From contig NZ_VKKU01000001.1 in the NCBI RefSeq assembly GCF_007280415.1, positions 868,001 to 932,000 on the forward strand: a DNA stretch of 64,000 nucleotides, given 5' to 3'. Below are positions 9,406-18,228 of this stretch, piece by piece. The DNA is from Sphingorhabdus contaminans (lineage in GTDB: Bacteria > Pseudomonadota > Alphaproteobacteria > Sphingomonadales > Sphingomonadaceae). The notes beneath the pieces were generated by a model. That model worked only from the letters and a program-made list of their open reading frames with translations. It did no database searches and was not told where the DNA came from. Numbering within the stretch: position 1 is the first letter of the stretch; each line of letters opens with the position of its first letter. Position numbers and translations under genes: made by a program.

Positions 9406-10148
9406 AAGATCAGCCTTATAGAATAGTAGGCGAACCGGATCGCGGCGGCCTGTTGATTGTTGGTGACCACGCATCCAACCGAATTCCACAGGGCGTTGAT
9501 CTTGGAATAGCGACACCTGAACTTCATCGCCACATTGCATGGGACATTGGCGTCGCCGATGTGGCAGAGTTGATTGTGGGGCAATATCCTTGTGCTGCAT
9601 TTTTGGGAAATGTCTCGCGTTTGGTGACAGACCTAAACCGGTACCCTTCCGATGCGGACGTCGTGCCAAAACAAAGCGATGGCCTTTTCATTCCCGGTAA
9701 CGACCTCTCTGAAGAGCAGCGGGAGGATCGTATCGAACGTTATTTCGTGCCTTATCACGACAAATTGACTGCAATCCTGTTTGAGCATCGACCGACGCTT
9801 ATCCTGTCGCTGCACAGCTTTACGCCGTCTCTCGCAAGCCGTCCGAAAGAACAGCGTCCATGGGAGGTCGGGGTATTGTATAATGATGCCGAAGAACCAT
9901 CCAAGCATGCCATCGCCTTTCTGGACAACGCGGGTATATGTGTCGGTGACCAGTTGCCCTATTCGGGAAAAATTCTGAACGCGACAATGAACCGGCATGC
10001 AGAGGCTAATGCTATTCCATATGTCGGCATAGAACTGCGCCAGAATGAGGTGGATCACCGGGCCGGTCAGGAAAGATTCGCACGCATTCTGATTGAAATG
10101 TGCCATTATGTTTCAGAAAAGCTTGGCTTGGGGCTGCAAAAGCCATAG
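9375..10148 (+). CDS. N-formylglutamate amidohydrolase family protein
   Basis: A 257-residue metallohydrolase-like protein of the N-formylglutamate amidohydrolase family (COG3931 style). Characterized relatives release formate from N-formyl-L-glutamate, the last step of one histidine degradation route. Visible family features are [13 protein letters not shown] near the N-terminus with a metal-binding His, then [12 protein letters not shown], a strongly conserved DLNRYP segment and LSLHSFTP. No other hut genes are nearby, so the natural substrate is uncertain. Two starts are possible: ATG 9375 (used here, 31-base overlap with ispE) and GTG 9402, which shares GTGA with the ispE stop and would give 248 residues. 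Confidence 0.87.
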   Translation: MVDNEWTFAVKDQPYRIVGEPDRGGLLIVGDHASNRIPQGVDLGIATPELHRHIAWDIGVADVAELIVGQYPCAAFLGNVSRLVTDLNRYPSDADVVPKQSDGLFIPGNDLSEEQREDRIERYFVPYHDKLTAILFEHRPTLILSLHSFTPSLASRPKEQRPWEVGVLYNDAEEPSKHAIAFLDNAGICVGDQLPYSGKILNATMNRHAEANAIPYVGIELRQNEVDHRAGQERFARILIEMCHYVSEKLGLGLQKP

Positions 10149-10174
10149 AGGCGCGGCAGGATCAGGAGTTCAAA

Positions 10175-11896
10175 ATGCCGCATCACTTTGACAAAACAAA
10201 ATTGCCCAGCCGCCACGTCTCAGTTGGGCCGGAACGCGCACCGCATCGGAGCTATTACTACGCCATGGGCCTGACCGCCGAAGAAATTGCGCGGCCGTTT
10301 GTCGGTGTGGTTTCCGCAGGCAATGACAGTGCGCCGTGCAACACGACATTGGATGCGCAGGCTGATATAGCGCGCAAGGGTGTGGAGCAGGGTGGCGGCA
10401 TGCCGCGACGGTTTAACACCATCACCGTCACCGACGGGATTGCCATGGGTCATCAGGGAATGAAATCCTCCTTGATCAGCCGTGAGGTAATTGCGGATTC
10501 GGTCGAATTGTCGGTTCGCGGCCATTGTTATGACGCGCTTGTCGGTTTCGCAGGTTGCGACAAATCACTTCCTGGCATGATGATGGCGATGCTGCGGCTG
10601 AATGTCCCATCGATCTTTGTATATGGCGGGTCGATCCTTCCCGGACGTTATCGGGACAAGGATGTTACCGTCAAAGACGTTTTTGAAGTTGTCGGTAAAT
10701 ATGCTGCGGGAGCATGCCCTTTATCCGAAGTTGAAGAGCTGGAGCGTGTTGCCTGTCCGGGGCATGGCGCATGTGGCGGGCAATATACCGCCAACACAAT
10801 GGCCTGCGTAGGCGAAGCAATCGGCCTTTCGCTGCCGAACAGCAATATGGCACCTGCGCCCTATTCCACCCGCGACCAGATTGCCCATGCCGCGGGAGTG
10901 CAGGTCATGGATTTGCTCGCAAAGAACATCCGTCCACGGGACATCTGCACGCGCGAAGCGTTTGTTAATGCGGCGCGGATCGTTGCGGCGACAGGTGGCT
11001 CCACAAATGGCGCTCTACATTTGCCTGCCATGGCCCATGAAGCCGGCATTGCGTTCGATTTGTTTGACGTTGCTGAAATATTCAAAACCACACCCTATAT
11101 GGCCGACCTGCAACCCGGTGGCCAGTTTGTCGCGCGCGACATGTATGATGCCGGCGGTGTCTATATGCTGATGAAGTCGCTGCTTGAAGAAGGGTTGCTG
11201 CACGGCGAATGCATGACGGTGACGGGTAAGACGCTCGGTGAAAATATTGCCGAGATTACATGGAATCCGAACCAGAAGGTCATCTATCCCGCCAACGCCC
11301 CCATTACACCGACAGGTGGTGTTGTGGGTCTACGGGGTACGCTTGCTCCTGACGGTGCAATCGTAAAGGTTGCCGGAATGGAACGGTTGAAATTCACCGG
11401 TCCTGCCCAAGTGTTTGATTGCGAGGAAGATTGCTTTGCCGCGGTCGAAGCCCGCGAAATTCGCGAAGGTTCGGTCATTGTAATCCGATACGAAGGTCCA
11501 AAGGGCGGCCCGGGCATGCGTGAGATGCTGTCTACGACAGCTGCGCTTTATGGGCAGGGCATGGGTGAAAAAGTTGCACTGATTACCGATGGACGTTTCT
11601 CCGGCGCGACCCGAGGCTTTTGCATCGGTCATGTCGGTCCCGAAGCCGCCGATTGCGGCCCCATCGCCCTGATTGAAGATGGCGACGAAATTGTGATCGA
11701 TGCCGATTTGGGAATCATCGACCTGAACGTTGCCCCTGAAATACTGGACGAGCGGCGGAAAAACTGGAAACCGCGTGCAACCGATTATGCATCGGGCGCA
11801 TTATGGCGTTATGCCCAGAATGTCGGACCTGCTTTTCAGGGTGCTGTGACACATCCAGGCGGCGGTGCCGAGACCCATGTCTATGCAGACATCTAG
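10175..11896 (+). CDS. ilvD: Dihydroxy-acid dehydratase
   Basis: A 573-residue Fe-S enzyme of branched-chain amino acid synthesis that dehydrates 2,3-dihydroxy acids to the 2-keto acids for valine, leucine and isoleucine. Cys55 (APCNTTLD), Cys128 ([11 protein letters not shown]) and Cys200 ([14 protein letters not shown]) are placed as the 2Fe-2S ligands of the IlvD/Edd family, and the C-terminal [18 protein letters not shown] motif is intact. The start is the ATG at 10175, six bases after AGGAG. The IlvD/Edd family also includes sugar acid dehydratases, but the sequence style and length favour IlvD. It overlaps the following lipoprotein gene by 14 bases. Confidence 0.93.
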   Translation: MPHHFDKTKLPSRHVSVGPERAPHRSYYYAMGLTAEEIARPFVGVVSAGNDSAPCNTTLDAQADIARKGVEQGGGMPRRFNTITVTDGIAMGHQGMKSSLISREVIADSVELSVRGHCYDALVGFAGCDKSLPGMMMAMLRLNVPSIFVYGGSILPGRYRDKDVTVKDVFEVVGKYAAGACPLSEVEELERVACPGHGACGGQYTANTMACVGEAIGLSLPNSNMAPAPYSTRDQIAHAAGVQVMDLLAKNIRPRDICTREAFVNAARIVAATGGSTNGALHLPAMAHEAGIAFDLFDVAEIFKTTPYMADLQPGGQFVARDMYDAGGVYMLMKSLLEEGLLHGECMTVTGKTLGENIAEITWNPNQKVIYPANAPITPTGGVVGLRGTLAPDGAIVKVAGMERLKFTGPAQVFDCEEDCFAAVEAREIREGSVIVIRYEGPKGGPGMREMLSTTAALYGQGMGEKVALITDGRFSGATRGFCIGHVGPEAADCGPIALIEDGDEIVIDADLGIIDLNVAPEILDERRKNWKPRATDYASGALWRYAQNVGPAFQGAVTHPGGGAETHVYADI

Positions 11897-12293
11897 AGCC
11901 GCGTTTCTCCTGTCACTGGCTTTAACGCTCGCTGCCTGTAGCGGTGCGGACGACCTTGATCAGGCAGAACGCGACGCGGCCGAGGAGGCTGCCGCCGCTG
12001 GCAAAGTCGAATGCGCCCTTGCCGGAGCAACTACATTCGAACGTGTTTGTACAACGGAGCAGATCGGCAGCAGCGAGGGCATGTTGCTGATCATTCGTCA
12101 CCCCGACGGAGGATTTCGGCGCTTTGACATTTTGACCGATGGTCGTGGCCTTGCTCCTGCGGACGGTTTTGACGAAACCCGCATTACCGTGCTGGATGAA
12201 GGCATGATTGAAGTGCGTTCGGGCGACGATAAATATCGGCTGCCTGCGCAGATAAAGGGTGCAGACACCGATCAGGGCAAAGACGCAGGTTGA
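11883..12293 (+). CDS. Small predicted lipoprotein
   Basis: A 136-residue protein with a lipoprotein signal: charged start, hydrophobic stretch [14 protein letters not shown] and lipobox cysteine at about residue 19. The rest is a short acidic helix ([15 protein letters not shown]) followed by a compact domain with two further cysteines ([15 protein letters not shown]) that could form a disulfide in the periplasm. I do not recognise a function. The ATG at 11883 is used; an ATG at 11877 is equally possible. It begins within the last bases of ilvD and ends one base before a possible TTG start of the next gene, so it is part of the same transcript. Confidence 0.75.
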   Translation: MQTSRAAFLLSLALTLAACSGADDLDQAERDAAEEAAAAGKVECALAGATTFERVCTTEQIGSSEGMLLIIRHPDGGFRRFDILTDGRGLAPADGFDETRITVLDEGMIEVRSGDDKYRLPAQIKGADTDQGKDAG

Positions 12294-12323
12294 TTGCTGA
12301 CGGCTTCACGGGCATGGGGCGCT

Positions 12324-13529
12324 ATGACCGTTAGTGAAGAAATCATCAGGGTAGCCGCCCGCGGAGATGGTGTGACCGCAGAGGGCCGCTATGTTGCCCA
12401 TGCCGCCCCTGGGGACCGGCTCGATCCCAAGGGTGGCTTGATCCATGGCCCCCATCACGCGACGCCGCCGTGCCAGCATTTTCCTTTATGCGGTGGGTGC
12501 CAGTTGCAGCATCTCGATGAAGAGAGTTTGCGCGGCTTTATTGCAGATCGTGTGACCCATGCTTTGGCAACGCAACAGGTTGATATCGGCGAAGTCATGC
12601 CTGTCCATTTGTCGCCACCGTCGACACGGCGGCGCATAGCCGTGCGATCCGCCTGGGCGGGCAAACAATTACAGCTGGGTTTCAGCACAGAAAAAAGCCA
12701 CCGGATCATTGATTTGCGCCAATGTGACGTCATGGCGCCGCAATTATTTGCTTTGCTCAAGCCGCTACGGGAATTGCTGGGGCCACGGCTGAACCGGGCA
12801 AGACAAGTTCAGATCAAAATGGCGGTGGTGGACCAGGGAACAGATGTTCTCATCGAAAACTGGATCGCCTATGATCTTGATACGCATGAGACGCTGTCGG
12901 AATTTGCAAAAGCGCATCGTCTTGCCCGCCTGTCGCTAGACGAAGGCTATGGCCCCGTGCCGTTTTGGGAGCCTGAACCTGTTACCATTACCCTGAATGC
13001 TGTTCCTGTGGCCTATCCACCTTATGGATTTCTTCAGGCTACCCCCGATGGTGAAGCAGCACTTGTGGCGGCGGTGCATGAGATTGCAGGTTCGAAGACC
13101 ATTATCGCCGACTTGTTTGCAGGTCTGGGTACTTTTGCACTATCATTCGATAATCGCCAGAAAGTTTACGCGGGCGAGGCTGATCGTGAAGCTATAGCAG
13201 GCCTGAAGGCCGCCGCGGGCAGGGCCGGTAGAGCGGTTTTTGCCGAGCACCGGGATCTGTTCCGGCGTCCACTCAGCTTTGAGGAATTGAACAAATTCGA
13301 GGTGGTAATTCTCGACCCGCCGCGTGCGGGCGCCAAGGAGCAGATTGCCCAACTTGCGGCGTCAAAAGTTCCCGACATTGCCTATGTCAGTTGCAACCCT
13401 GCAAGCTTTGCGCGTGATGCCAAAACACTTGTTTCTGCCGGATACAGGTTGCAGCGGATCTGGCCGGTGGGACAGTTCCGCTGGTCAACCCATATCGAGC
13501 TGGTCGGGCATTTCAGCCGTCCAGCCTGA
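12324..13529 (+). CDS. RlmD/TrmA-like RNA uracil-C5 methyltransferase
   Basis: A 401-residue class I SAM-dependent methyltransferase that methylates C5 of uridine in 23S rRNA or a related RNA. A short TRAM-like N-terminal region (RVAARGDGVTAEGRY) precedes the 4Fe-4S cysteines Cys50, Cys56 and Cys59 (CQHFPLCGGC), with a probable fourth in LRQCDVM. The SAM site is FAGLGTFALSF, the base-binding motif ILDPPRAG and the catalytic cysteine lies in YVSCNPASFARD. The ATG at 12324 is used; a TTG at 12294 abutting the lipoprotein stop would add ten residues. Which of RlmC, RlmD or TrmA it matches cannot be fixed by eye; the Fe-S cysteines favour RlmC/RlmD. Confidence 0.9.
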   Translation: MTVSEEIIRVAARGDGVTAEGRYVAHAAPGDRLDPKGGLIHGPHHATPPCQHFPLCGGCQLQHLDEESLRGFIADRVTHALATQQVDIGEVMPVHLSPPSTRRRIAVRSAWAGKQLQLGFSTEKSHRIIDLRQCDVMAPQLFALLKPLRELLGPRLNRARQVQIKMAVVDQGTDVLIENWIAYDLDTHETLSEFAKAHRLARLSLDEGYGPVPFWEPEPVTITLNAVPVAYPPYGFLQATPDGEAALVAAVHEIAGSKTIIADLFAGLGTFALSFDNRQKVYAGEADREAIAGLKAAAGRAGRAVFAEHRDLFRRPLSFEELNKFEVVILDPPRAGAKEQIAQLAASKVPDIAYVSCNPASFARDAKTLVSAGYRLQRIWPVGQFRWSTHIELVGHFSRPA

Positions 13530-13530
13530 T

Positions 13531-13980
13531 TTAATGCATGAAGATCGCCATTGCTGCATGCGTCACCAGCATCATCAGGGCTATGGTTGAAAGCACAAAC
13601 AGCAAAAACCGGACGACTACCCGGTTGACCAGTATCTGCACCAAACTATGTGCGATACGCAGTCCGACATAAGCCCATGCAATGGTGGCATTCAGGCCGT
13701 CACCCTGTCCGATAATCGCAAGCACTATTGAAATTGCATAAAAGACTGTAGGGGCTTCGTGGAGGTGATTATAGTTATCAGCGACCCAAGACGCCTTGAT
13801 CTCGCCCTTTGCGGTCAAATCACTCCGTAAGCCGCCACCTGTCGATCCGACCATGTTGACGCCATCGATTCCGGCACGGTTCATGGCAGGAATACGCGTC
13901 GCATACATCCAGATCCAGACGATCATTGTCCATATGGCCAGTGCGACCACTGGCTCCAATATTGCACTTGTCATTGTCAT
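13531..13980 (-). CDS. MAPEG-family membrane protein (copy A)
   Basis: A 149-residue integral membrane protein with four predicted transmembrane helices, for example LEPVVALAIWTMIVWIWMYA near the N-terminus. The segment NYNHLHEAPTVFYAISI is the MAPEG-like signature (Asn, Glu and Pro in the second helix region). Eukaryotic MAPEG proteins act on glutathione conjugates and eicosanoids; bacterial roles are mostly unknown. The start at 13980 is preceded directly by AGGGGGA; an ATG at 13974 has better spacing. It lies five bases after a second MAPEG gene of the same orientation and is clearly its paralog. It ends one base from the convergent methyltransferase. Confidence 0.85.
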   Translation of the reverse strand: MTMTSAILEPVVALAIWTMIVWIWMYATRIPAMNRAGIDGVNMVGSTGGGLRSDLTAKGEIKASWVADNYNHLHEAPTVFYAISIVLAIIGQGDGLNATIAWAYVGLRIAHSLVQILVNRVVVRFLLFVLSTIALMMLVTHAAMAIFMH

Positions 13981-13985
13981 TCCCC

Positions 13986-14411
13986 CTAAAGTGTTGCGAG
14001 TACCGCGTGTACCGCCAGAAACAGCAGGCACAATGTCGATGTCAGAAAGATCGCAAACCGAACCATGACCTTGTTGACCGTTGATTGGTAGATCGAATGG
14101 ATGATGCGCAGGATCACATAGGCCCACGCCGCGATGACGGTGATGGGCGTGGCGGTTCCCGTTAGGAACAGGATGAACACCGTCGGATAGAATATGGTCG
14201 GCTGTTCCATTAAATGCGAATAGTTATGCGATTTCCAAGCCGCCGATGGAGGTAGCTTGGGATCGATATCCTGACCACGAAGCCCCGGTGCGACGGGCTC
14301 TTTATTGCCGAGCTTTGCGGCGGCGCTGAAGCGCGCATAGGCAAGCCAGAACAACATGATCAACGACCAGAGAACCAGCACCGCAGCGGGTGTTAATATA
14401 GACATGCCCAT
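13986..14411 (-). CDS. MAPEG-family membrane protein (copy B)
   Basis: A 141-residue membrane protein with four predicted helices and the MAPEG-like stretch HNYSHLMEQPTIFYPTV. It resembles the gene just downstream, so the two are a tandem pair and may form mixed trimers, which is inference from the trimeric MAPEG fold. The N-terminal helix (VLVLWSLIMLFWLAYARF) is followed by a polar loop with KLPPSAAWKS. The ribosome site GAGGAGGG six bases before the ATG is very strong but is buried in a perfect 11-bp hairpin (14418-14446), suggesting translational control. Confidence 0.85.
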   Translation of the reverse strand: MGMSILTPAAVLVLWSLIMLFWLAYARFSAAAKLGNKEPVAPGLRGQDIDPKLPPSAAWKSHNYSHLMEQPTIFYPTVFILFLTGTATPITVIAAWAYVILRIIHSIYQSTVNKVMVRFAIFLTSTLCLLFLAVHAVLATL

Positions 14412-14417
14412 AGATTT

Positions 14418-14446
14418 CCCTCCTCAATTATGAACATTGAGGAGGG
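14418..14446 (-). promoter_or_regulatory. Perfect hairpin sequestering the MAPEG ribosome site
   Basis: On the minus-strand transcript an 11-base arm CCCTCCTCAAT (14446-14436) pairs perfectly with ATTGAGGAGGG (14428-14418) around a 7-base loop. The second arm contains the Shine-Dalgarno sequence GAGGAGG of the gene starting at 14411, six bases away. The first arm is effectively an anti-Shine-Dalgarno. No T-run follows, so it does not look like a terminator. It could be an RNA thermometer, a protein-bound translational operator or a DNA operator. Confidence 0.75.
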
Positions 14447-14478
14447 TGCGTCACCGCTATTCAATTGTCAATTGCAGC

Positions 14479-15684
14479 CTATTTTTTAGACGCGCGTGCG
14501 TGGCGGTTTGTGTCGCCGACATCATTGGCTGCCGACCGTGAGTAAAGCGTGGCCATAGGCTCATCTTCAACCACTACGGTTTCAGTTTCGCCAAAACCGT
14601 TGAATTCAGTCCGCATGGCACATCCATAGGCACCAAGCATGCCGACCTCGATATAATCGCCTGCCTTAACATCATCCGGCAAGACAAATGGACCTGCCAT
14701 ATGATCCATATCGTCGCAGGTTGGACCATAAAAGCTGAACTCAGCCATTTGTGTGCCGATCGAAGTGTCCGAACGTTGCAACTGGACAGGGAAACGCCAG
14801 CCCACATGCGCGGCATCAAACAGCGAACCATAGGCACCGTCATTGATATACAACTCGTCCCCGCGGCGCTTTTCGACGCGGACCAGAAGAGACGCATACT
14901 CAGCGCACAAAGCCCGGCCAGGTTCGCACCACAATTCGGCGGAGTAGCTGATGGGAAGGTCTTCAAATGCGTTGTGGATCACGTCGAAATAGGTTTCGAG
15001 CGGGGGAGGTTCCATACCCGGATAAACCGAAGGGAAGCCGCCACCCACATCGACAATGTCGACCGTTACAGATGCCTGTACGATCGCCGCACGAACATGT
15101 TCCATCGCATCGGCAAATGCGGCGGGTGTCATGGCCTGACTGCCAACGTGAAAACAGATGCCCAGAGAATCCGCGACCTGACGGGTTGCGACCAAAAGAT
15201 CGGCGACTTCCGAAGGGTCGGCACCAAATTTCGATGCAAGGCTTAGCTTTGCATGTTCGGACGAAACGCGGATCCGCACGCACAATTCCAGATCCGTTGC
15301 GCCGTTGGTGGCACGAACGATCTTCTCAAGCTCGTCATGGCTGTCGAGGCTGAACGTCCGGACACCATGATTATGATAGGCCTGTGCGATAGCGCGTTCC
15401 GACTTCACGGGATGCATGAAGCAGAGTTTCGCGTCAGGCAGGAATTTGTTCACCAGCCGGACTTCACCCAGCGATGCCACATCAAAATGGGTGATCCCGG
15501 CATCCCACAGCAGCTCAAGCAGCGCGGGCGAAGGATTGGCCTTCACGGCATAAAGCGACTTTCCCTGAAACTTCTCAACGAAGAAACGGGCGGCGCGCGT
15601 CGCAGCGTGCGGGCGAAGGAGCGTGATTGGTTCGTCCGGGCGAAGGGCGCGGACTACAGCAAGTGCGTCAGTGTTCTCGTACAA
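14479..15684 (-). CDS. Type III PLP decarboxylase, probable ornithine decarboxylase
   Basis: A 401-residue fold-III PLP enzyme of the eukaryotic-type ornithine decarboxylase family, making putrescine from ornithine. Lys48 in YAVKANP binds PLP; ICFHVGSQ, the glycine loop VDVGGGFPS, WCEPGRALCAE and the catalytic-cysteine motif GPTCDDMD follow in the usual order. Lysine or diaminopimelate decarboxylase activity cannot be ruled out, but the adjacent carboxynorspermidine genes favour ornithine. I place the start at TTG 15684, nine bases after GGGGG (15698-15694), because it matches the usual family N-terminus; the open frame extends to 15861 but would then overlap nspC without similarity. A 128-base structured leader precedes it. 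Confidence 0.88.
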   Translation of the reverse strand: MYENTDALAVVRALRPDEPITLLRPHAATRAARFFVEKFQGKSLYAVKANPSPALLELLWDAGITHFDVASLGEVRLVNKFLPDAKLCFMHPVKSERAIAQAYHNHGVRTFSLDSHDELEKIVRATNGATDLELCVRIRVSSEHAKLSLASKFGADPSEVADLLVATRQVADSLGICFHVGSQAMTPAAFADAMEHVRAAIVQASVTVDIVDVGGGFPSVYPGMEPPPLETYFDVIHNAFEDLPISYSAELWCEPGRALCAEYASLLVRVEKRRGDELYINDGAYGSLFDAAHVGWRFPVQLQRSDTSIGTQMAEFSFYGPTCDDMDHMAGPFVLPDDVKAGDYIEVGMLGAYGCAMRTEFNGFGETETVVVEDEPMATLYSRSAANDVGDTNRHARASKK

Positions 15685-15812
15685 CTCAAGGGACCCCCAA
15701 AAAATAAACGGAAACAACAAGGCTGCCTTGCGGTTATTGGAAGTCCCCCTGGGGCAGCGGATGAGCGCATTATGAAAAACAGGGGGGGTTGTAAAGCGAT
15801 TCGCGCAGTTTT
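15685..15812 (-). promoter_or_regulatory. Structured leader of the ornithine decarboxylase gene
   Basis: This 128-base gap between nspC and the decarboxylase contains a C7 tract (minus strand, 15788-15782) and two G5 tracts. CCCCCTG (15786-15780) pairs perfectly with CAGGGGG (15751-15745). The second G5 (15698-15694) is the probable ribosome site nine bases before the TTG start, and the same C7 tract could pair with it instead. A 13-base palindrome (CAAGGC, A, GCCTTG) lies between. Alphaproteobacterial ornithine decarboxylase genes are known to carry a leader RNA called the speF motif; I cannot test membership by eye. Confidence 0.45.
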
Positions 15813-16967
15813 TTAGCTGAGGCGGTCGCGGAACTCGGTCCAGTCGAACTGGCGTACGCATTTCAGTTCATCGGTCTCGCTATTCCAGAGCCAAATGGAT
15901 GGCAAAGGTACTCCGTTAAAGGTGTTCGTTTTCACCATGGAATAGTGCGCCTGATCGAGAAAGGCGAAGCGTGTTCCGGGCACTGCCTTTGTTGGCAAGC
16001 GGTAATCTCCGATGATATCGCCCGCCAGACAGGATGGCCCGCCCAGTCGGATGACAGGACCATCATCCCGCTCACCGAGCATTGCCGGTCGATAGGGCGC
16101 CTCAATAACATCGGGCATGTGGCAGGTCGCACTGATGTCGGTTATTCCGACACCGACGCCATTTTCAAATACATCAAGCAGCTCGCCCACCAATATCCCT
16201 GCATCCAGCGCTACGGCCTCCCCCGGCTCCAGATAAATATCCAGGCCGGTTTCCGCGCGGACTGATTTCAGGAAATCGATCAGCTCTTCGCGTTGATAAT
16301 CTGCACGGGTAATATGATGGCCGCCGCCAAAATTGAGCCATTTGATCTGGTCAAAATAAGGCGCAATTTTGGGTTTCAGGGAATCCCATGTCCGTTTGAG
16401 GGGAACGAAATCCTGTTCGCACAGCGTATGAAAATGCAGTCCCGATACGCCATCGAGATGCTCCGGCTTCAGCTGGCTGACAGGAAAGCCTAGGCGTGAT
16501 CCAGGGGAACACGGGTCATATTTAGCGACCTCACCTTCGGCATGCTCCGGATTTATGCGTAGGCCGACATCGGTGCTATCGTTCAGGAAAGCAGTAAAGC
16601 GTCGGTGCTGATTAGGACTGTTGAAAATCACATGATCCGAAATGCCTACAATCTCCGCCATATCGGCCTCTTTGTAGCCGGCGCAATAGGTCGCAATTTC
16701 GCCGCGATATTTCTCATTTGCCAGTCGAGCTTCCCACAGGCCGCTGGTGCAGACGCCATCAAGATACTCGCCGATGACCGGTGCCAGTTCCCACATGGAA
16801 AAGGCTTTCATGGCGGCCAAAATCTTGACTCCAGATCGTGCCTTTACATCTGCCAGAATGGCAAGGTTACGACGTATGGCAGCCTCATCCACCACAAAGG
16901 CAGGGGAAGGGACACGATGAAGATCGAAATGCGCAAAAGCGCCGGGATCACCCGCTTTGGTTTCCAT
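15813..16967 (-). CDS. nspC: Carboxynorspermidine/carboxyspermidine decarboxylase
   Basis: A 384-residue PLP enzyme that decarboxylates carboxyspermidine or carboxynorspermidine, the last step of the aspartate-semialdehyde route to spermidine. Lys54 in AAMKAFSMW is the PLP lysine, and the family motifs GLHFHTLCEQ, LNFGGGHHIT, LEPGEAV and GGPSCLAGD (active-site cysteine) are all present. It overlaps the upstream synthase stop by one base (TAATG), so the two enzymes are made together. Since spermidine rather than norspermidine is usual in this group, carboxyspermidine is the likely substrate, which is inference. Confidence 0.95.
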   Translation of the reverse strand: METKAGDPGAFAHFDLHRVPSPAFVVDEAAIRRNLAILADVKARSGVKILAAMKAFSMWELAPVIGEYLDGVCTSGLWEARLANEKYRGEIATYCAGYKEADMAEIVGISDHVIFNSPNQHRRFTAFLNDSTDVGLRINPEHAEGEVAKYDPCSPGSRLGFPVSQLKPEHLDGVSGLHFHTLCEQDFVPLKRTWDSLKPKIAPYFDQIKWLNFGGGHHITRADYQREELIDFLKSVRAETGLDIYLEPGEAVALDAGILVGELLDVFENGVGVGITDISATCHMPDVIEAPYRPAMLGERDDGPVIRLGGPSCLAGDIIGDYRLPTKAVPGTRFAFLDQAHYSMVKTNTFNGVPLPSIWLWNSETDELKCVRQFDWTEFRDRLS

Positions 16968-18175
16968 TAGAACTGCAAAGGTCCATCAAGTTCCTTCACC
17001 TGCCAAGGCAAGCCGTGTGCGTTCAGCATGTCCATGAAGGGGTCGGGATCAAACTGCTCCATGTTCCAAACACCCGCGCCGGTCCATTTGCCGGTCACCA
17101 GCATTGCCGCGCCGATCATCGCGGGAACGCCCGTTGTGTAGCTGACAGCCTGGTTGCCGGTCTCGGCATAAGCGTCTTCGTGATCGCAGATATTGTAGAT
17201 ATAGAGCGTCTTCTCTTTGCCATCCTTACCGATGCCGGTCGCGATGCAGCCGATATTGGTCTTGCCTTTGGTCGTCGGGCCTAAGCTCGCCGGTTCCGGT
17301 AGAACGGCTTTCAAGAACTGCAATGGAATGATTTCCTTGCCTTCGTACATAACTGGATCAATCCGCGTCATGCCCACGGCCTGAAGGACGTTAAGATGGG
17401 TGATATAGGCATCGCCAAAGGTCATCCAGAACCGGATCCGCTTGATCTCGGGCAGGTGGGTTTTCAGGCTTTCGATTTCTTCATGATACATCAGATACAT
17501 GTTCTTCGGGCCAACGCCTTCGAAATCGAAACTCTGCTTTACCGACATTGGCGGGGTTTCGACCCAATCGCCATTTTCCCAATGCCGCGCCACGGCCGTC
17601 ACTTCGCGGATGTTGATTTCCGGATTGAAATTGGTGGCAAAGGCCTGACCGTGATCACCGCCATTGCAATCCAAAATGTCGAGCGTGTCGATCCGGTCGA
17701 AATGATGCTTTTTCAGATAGGTTGTGAACACGCTGGTGACACCGGGGTCGAACCCGGAGCCGAGCAGTGCGGTCAGGCCGGCGTCTTTGAAACGGTCCTG
17801 ATATGCCCATTGCCAATGATATTCGAATTTTGCGACATCCAGTGGCTCGTAATTGGCCGTGTCCATATAATGCACGCCTGCCGCCAGACATGCTTCCATG
17901 ATATTGAGGTCCTGATATGGCAAGGCAAGGTTCACAACCAATGCCGGTTTGATGCTGTTCAGCAGCGCTGTTGTGGCGGCGATGTCATCGGCATCCAGGC
18001 CGTAAGTGTCGATGTCCACGCCTGTGCGGGACTTTACCGACTCCGCAATTGCGTCACATTTGGATTTTGTCCGGCTCGCAAGGCTGATGTGGCTGAATAT
18101 GTCAGTGTTCATCGCCATCTTGTGGACTGCCACCGAACCTACGCCGCCTGCGCCAATTACCAACACCTTGCTCAT
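16967..18175 (-). CDS. Carboxynorspermidine synthase (saccharopine dehydrogenase family)
   Basis: A 402-residue NADPH-dependent enzyme that condenses aspartate semialdehyde with putrescine (or diaminopropane) and reduces the imine to carboxyspermidine. The Rossmann motif VLVIGAGGVGSVAVHKMA is at the extreme N-terminus, and the family stretches DTANYEPL, LGSGFDPGVTSVF and AVSYTTGVPAMIGAAM are visible. It is distinct from the lysine-pathway saccharopine dehydrogenases because of its coupling to nspC. The ATG at 18175 has AAAGGAAC upstream. It heads the polyamine operon and diverges from threonine dehydratase across 53 bases. Confidence 0.94.
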   Translation of the reverse strand: MSKVLVIGAGGVGSVAVHKMAMNTDIFSHISLASRTKSKCDAIAESVKSRTGVDIDTYGLDADDIAATTALLNSIKPALVVNLALPYQDLNIMEACLAAGVHYMDTANYEPLDVAKFEYHWQWAYQDRFKDAGLTALLGSGFDPGVTSVFTTYLKKHHFDRIDTLDILDCNGGDHGQAFATNFNPEINIREVTAVARHWENGDWVETPPMSVKQSFDFEGVGPKNMYLMYHEEIESLKTHLPEIKRIRFWMTFGDAYITHLNVLQAVGMTRIDPVMYEGKEIIPLQFLKAVLPEPASLGPTTKGKTNIGCIATGIGKDGKEKTLYIYNICDHEDAYAETGNQAVSYTTGVPAMIGAAMLVTGKWTGAGVWNMEQFDPDPFMDMLNAHGLPWQVKELDGPLQF

Positions 18176-18228
18176 TCGCCCGTTCCTTTTATCAGGGATT
18201 CGTTAGCGCACGCATATAGGGGCCTTTT

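Noticed and set aside
15653-15770. Leader peptide (about 38 codons from ATG 15770) before ornithine decarboxylase, as in speFL
   Set aside because: No ribosome site precedes its ATG and it overlaps the decarboxylase start out of frame; only the RNA structure is kept as a finding.
15685-15861. N-terminal extension of the ornithine decarboxylase into nspC
   Set aside because: The extension has no similarity to the family and overlaps the nspC end; it contains the structured leader.
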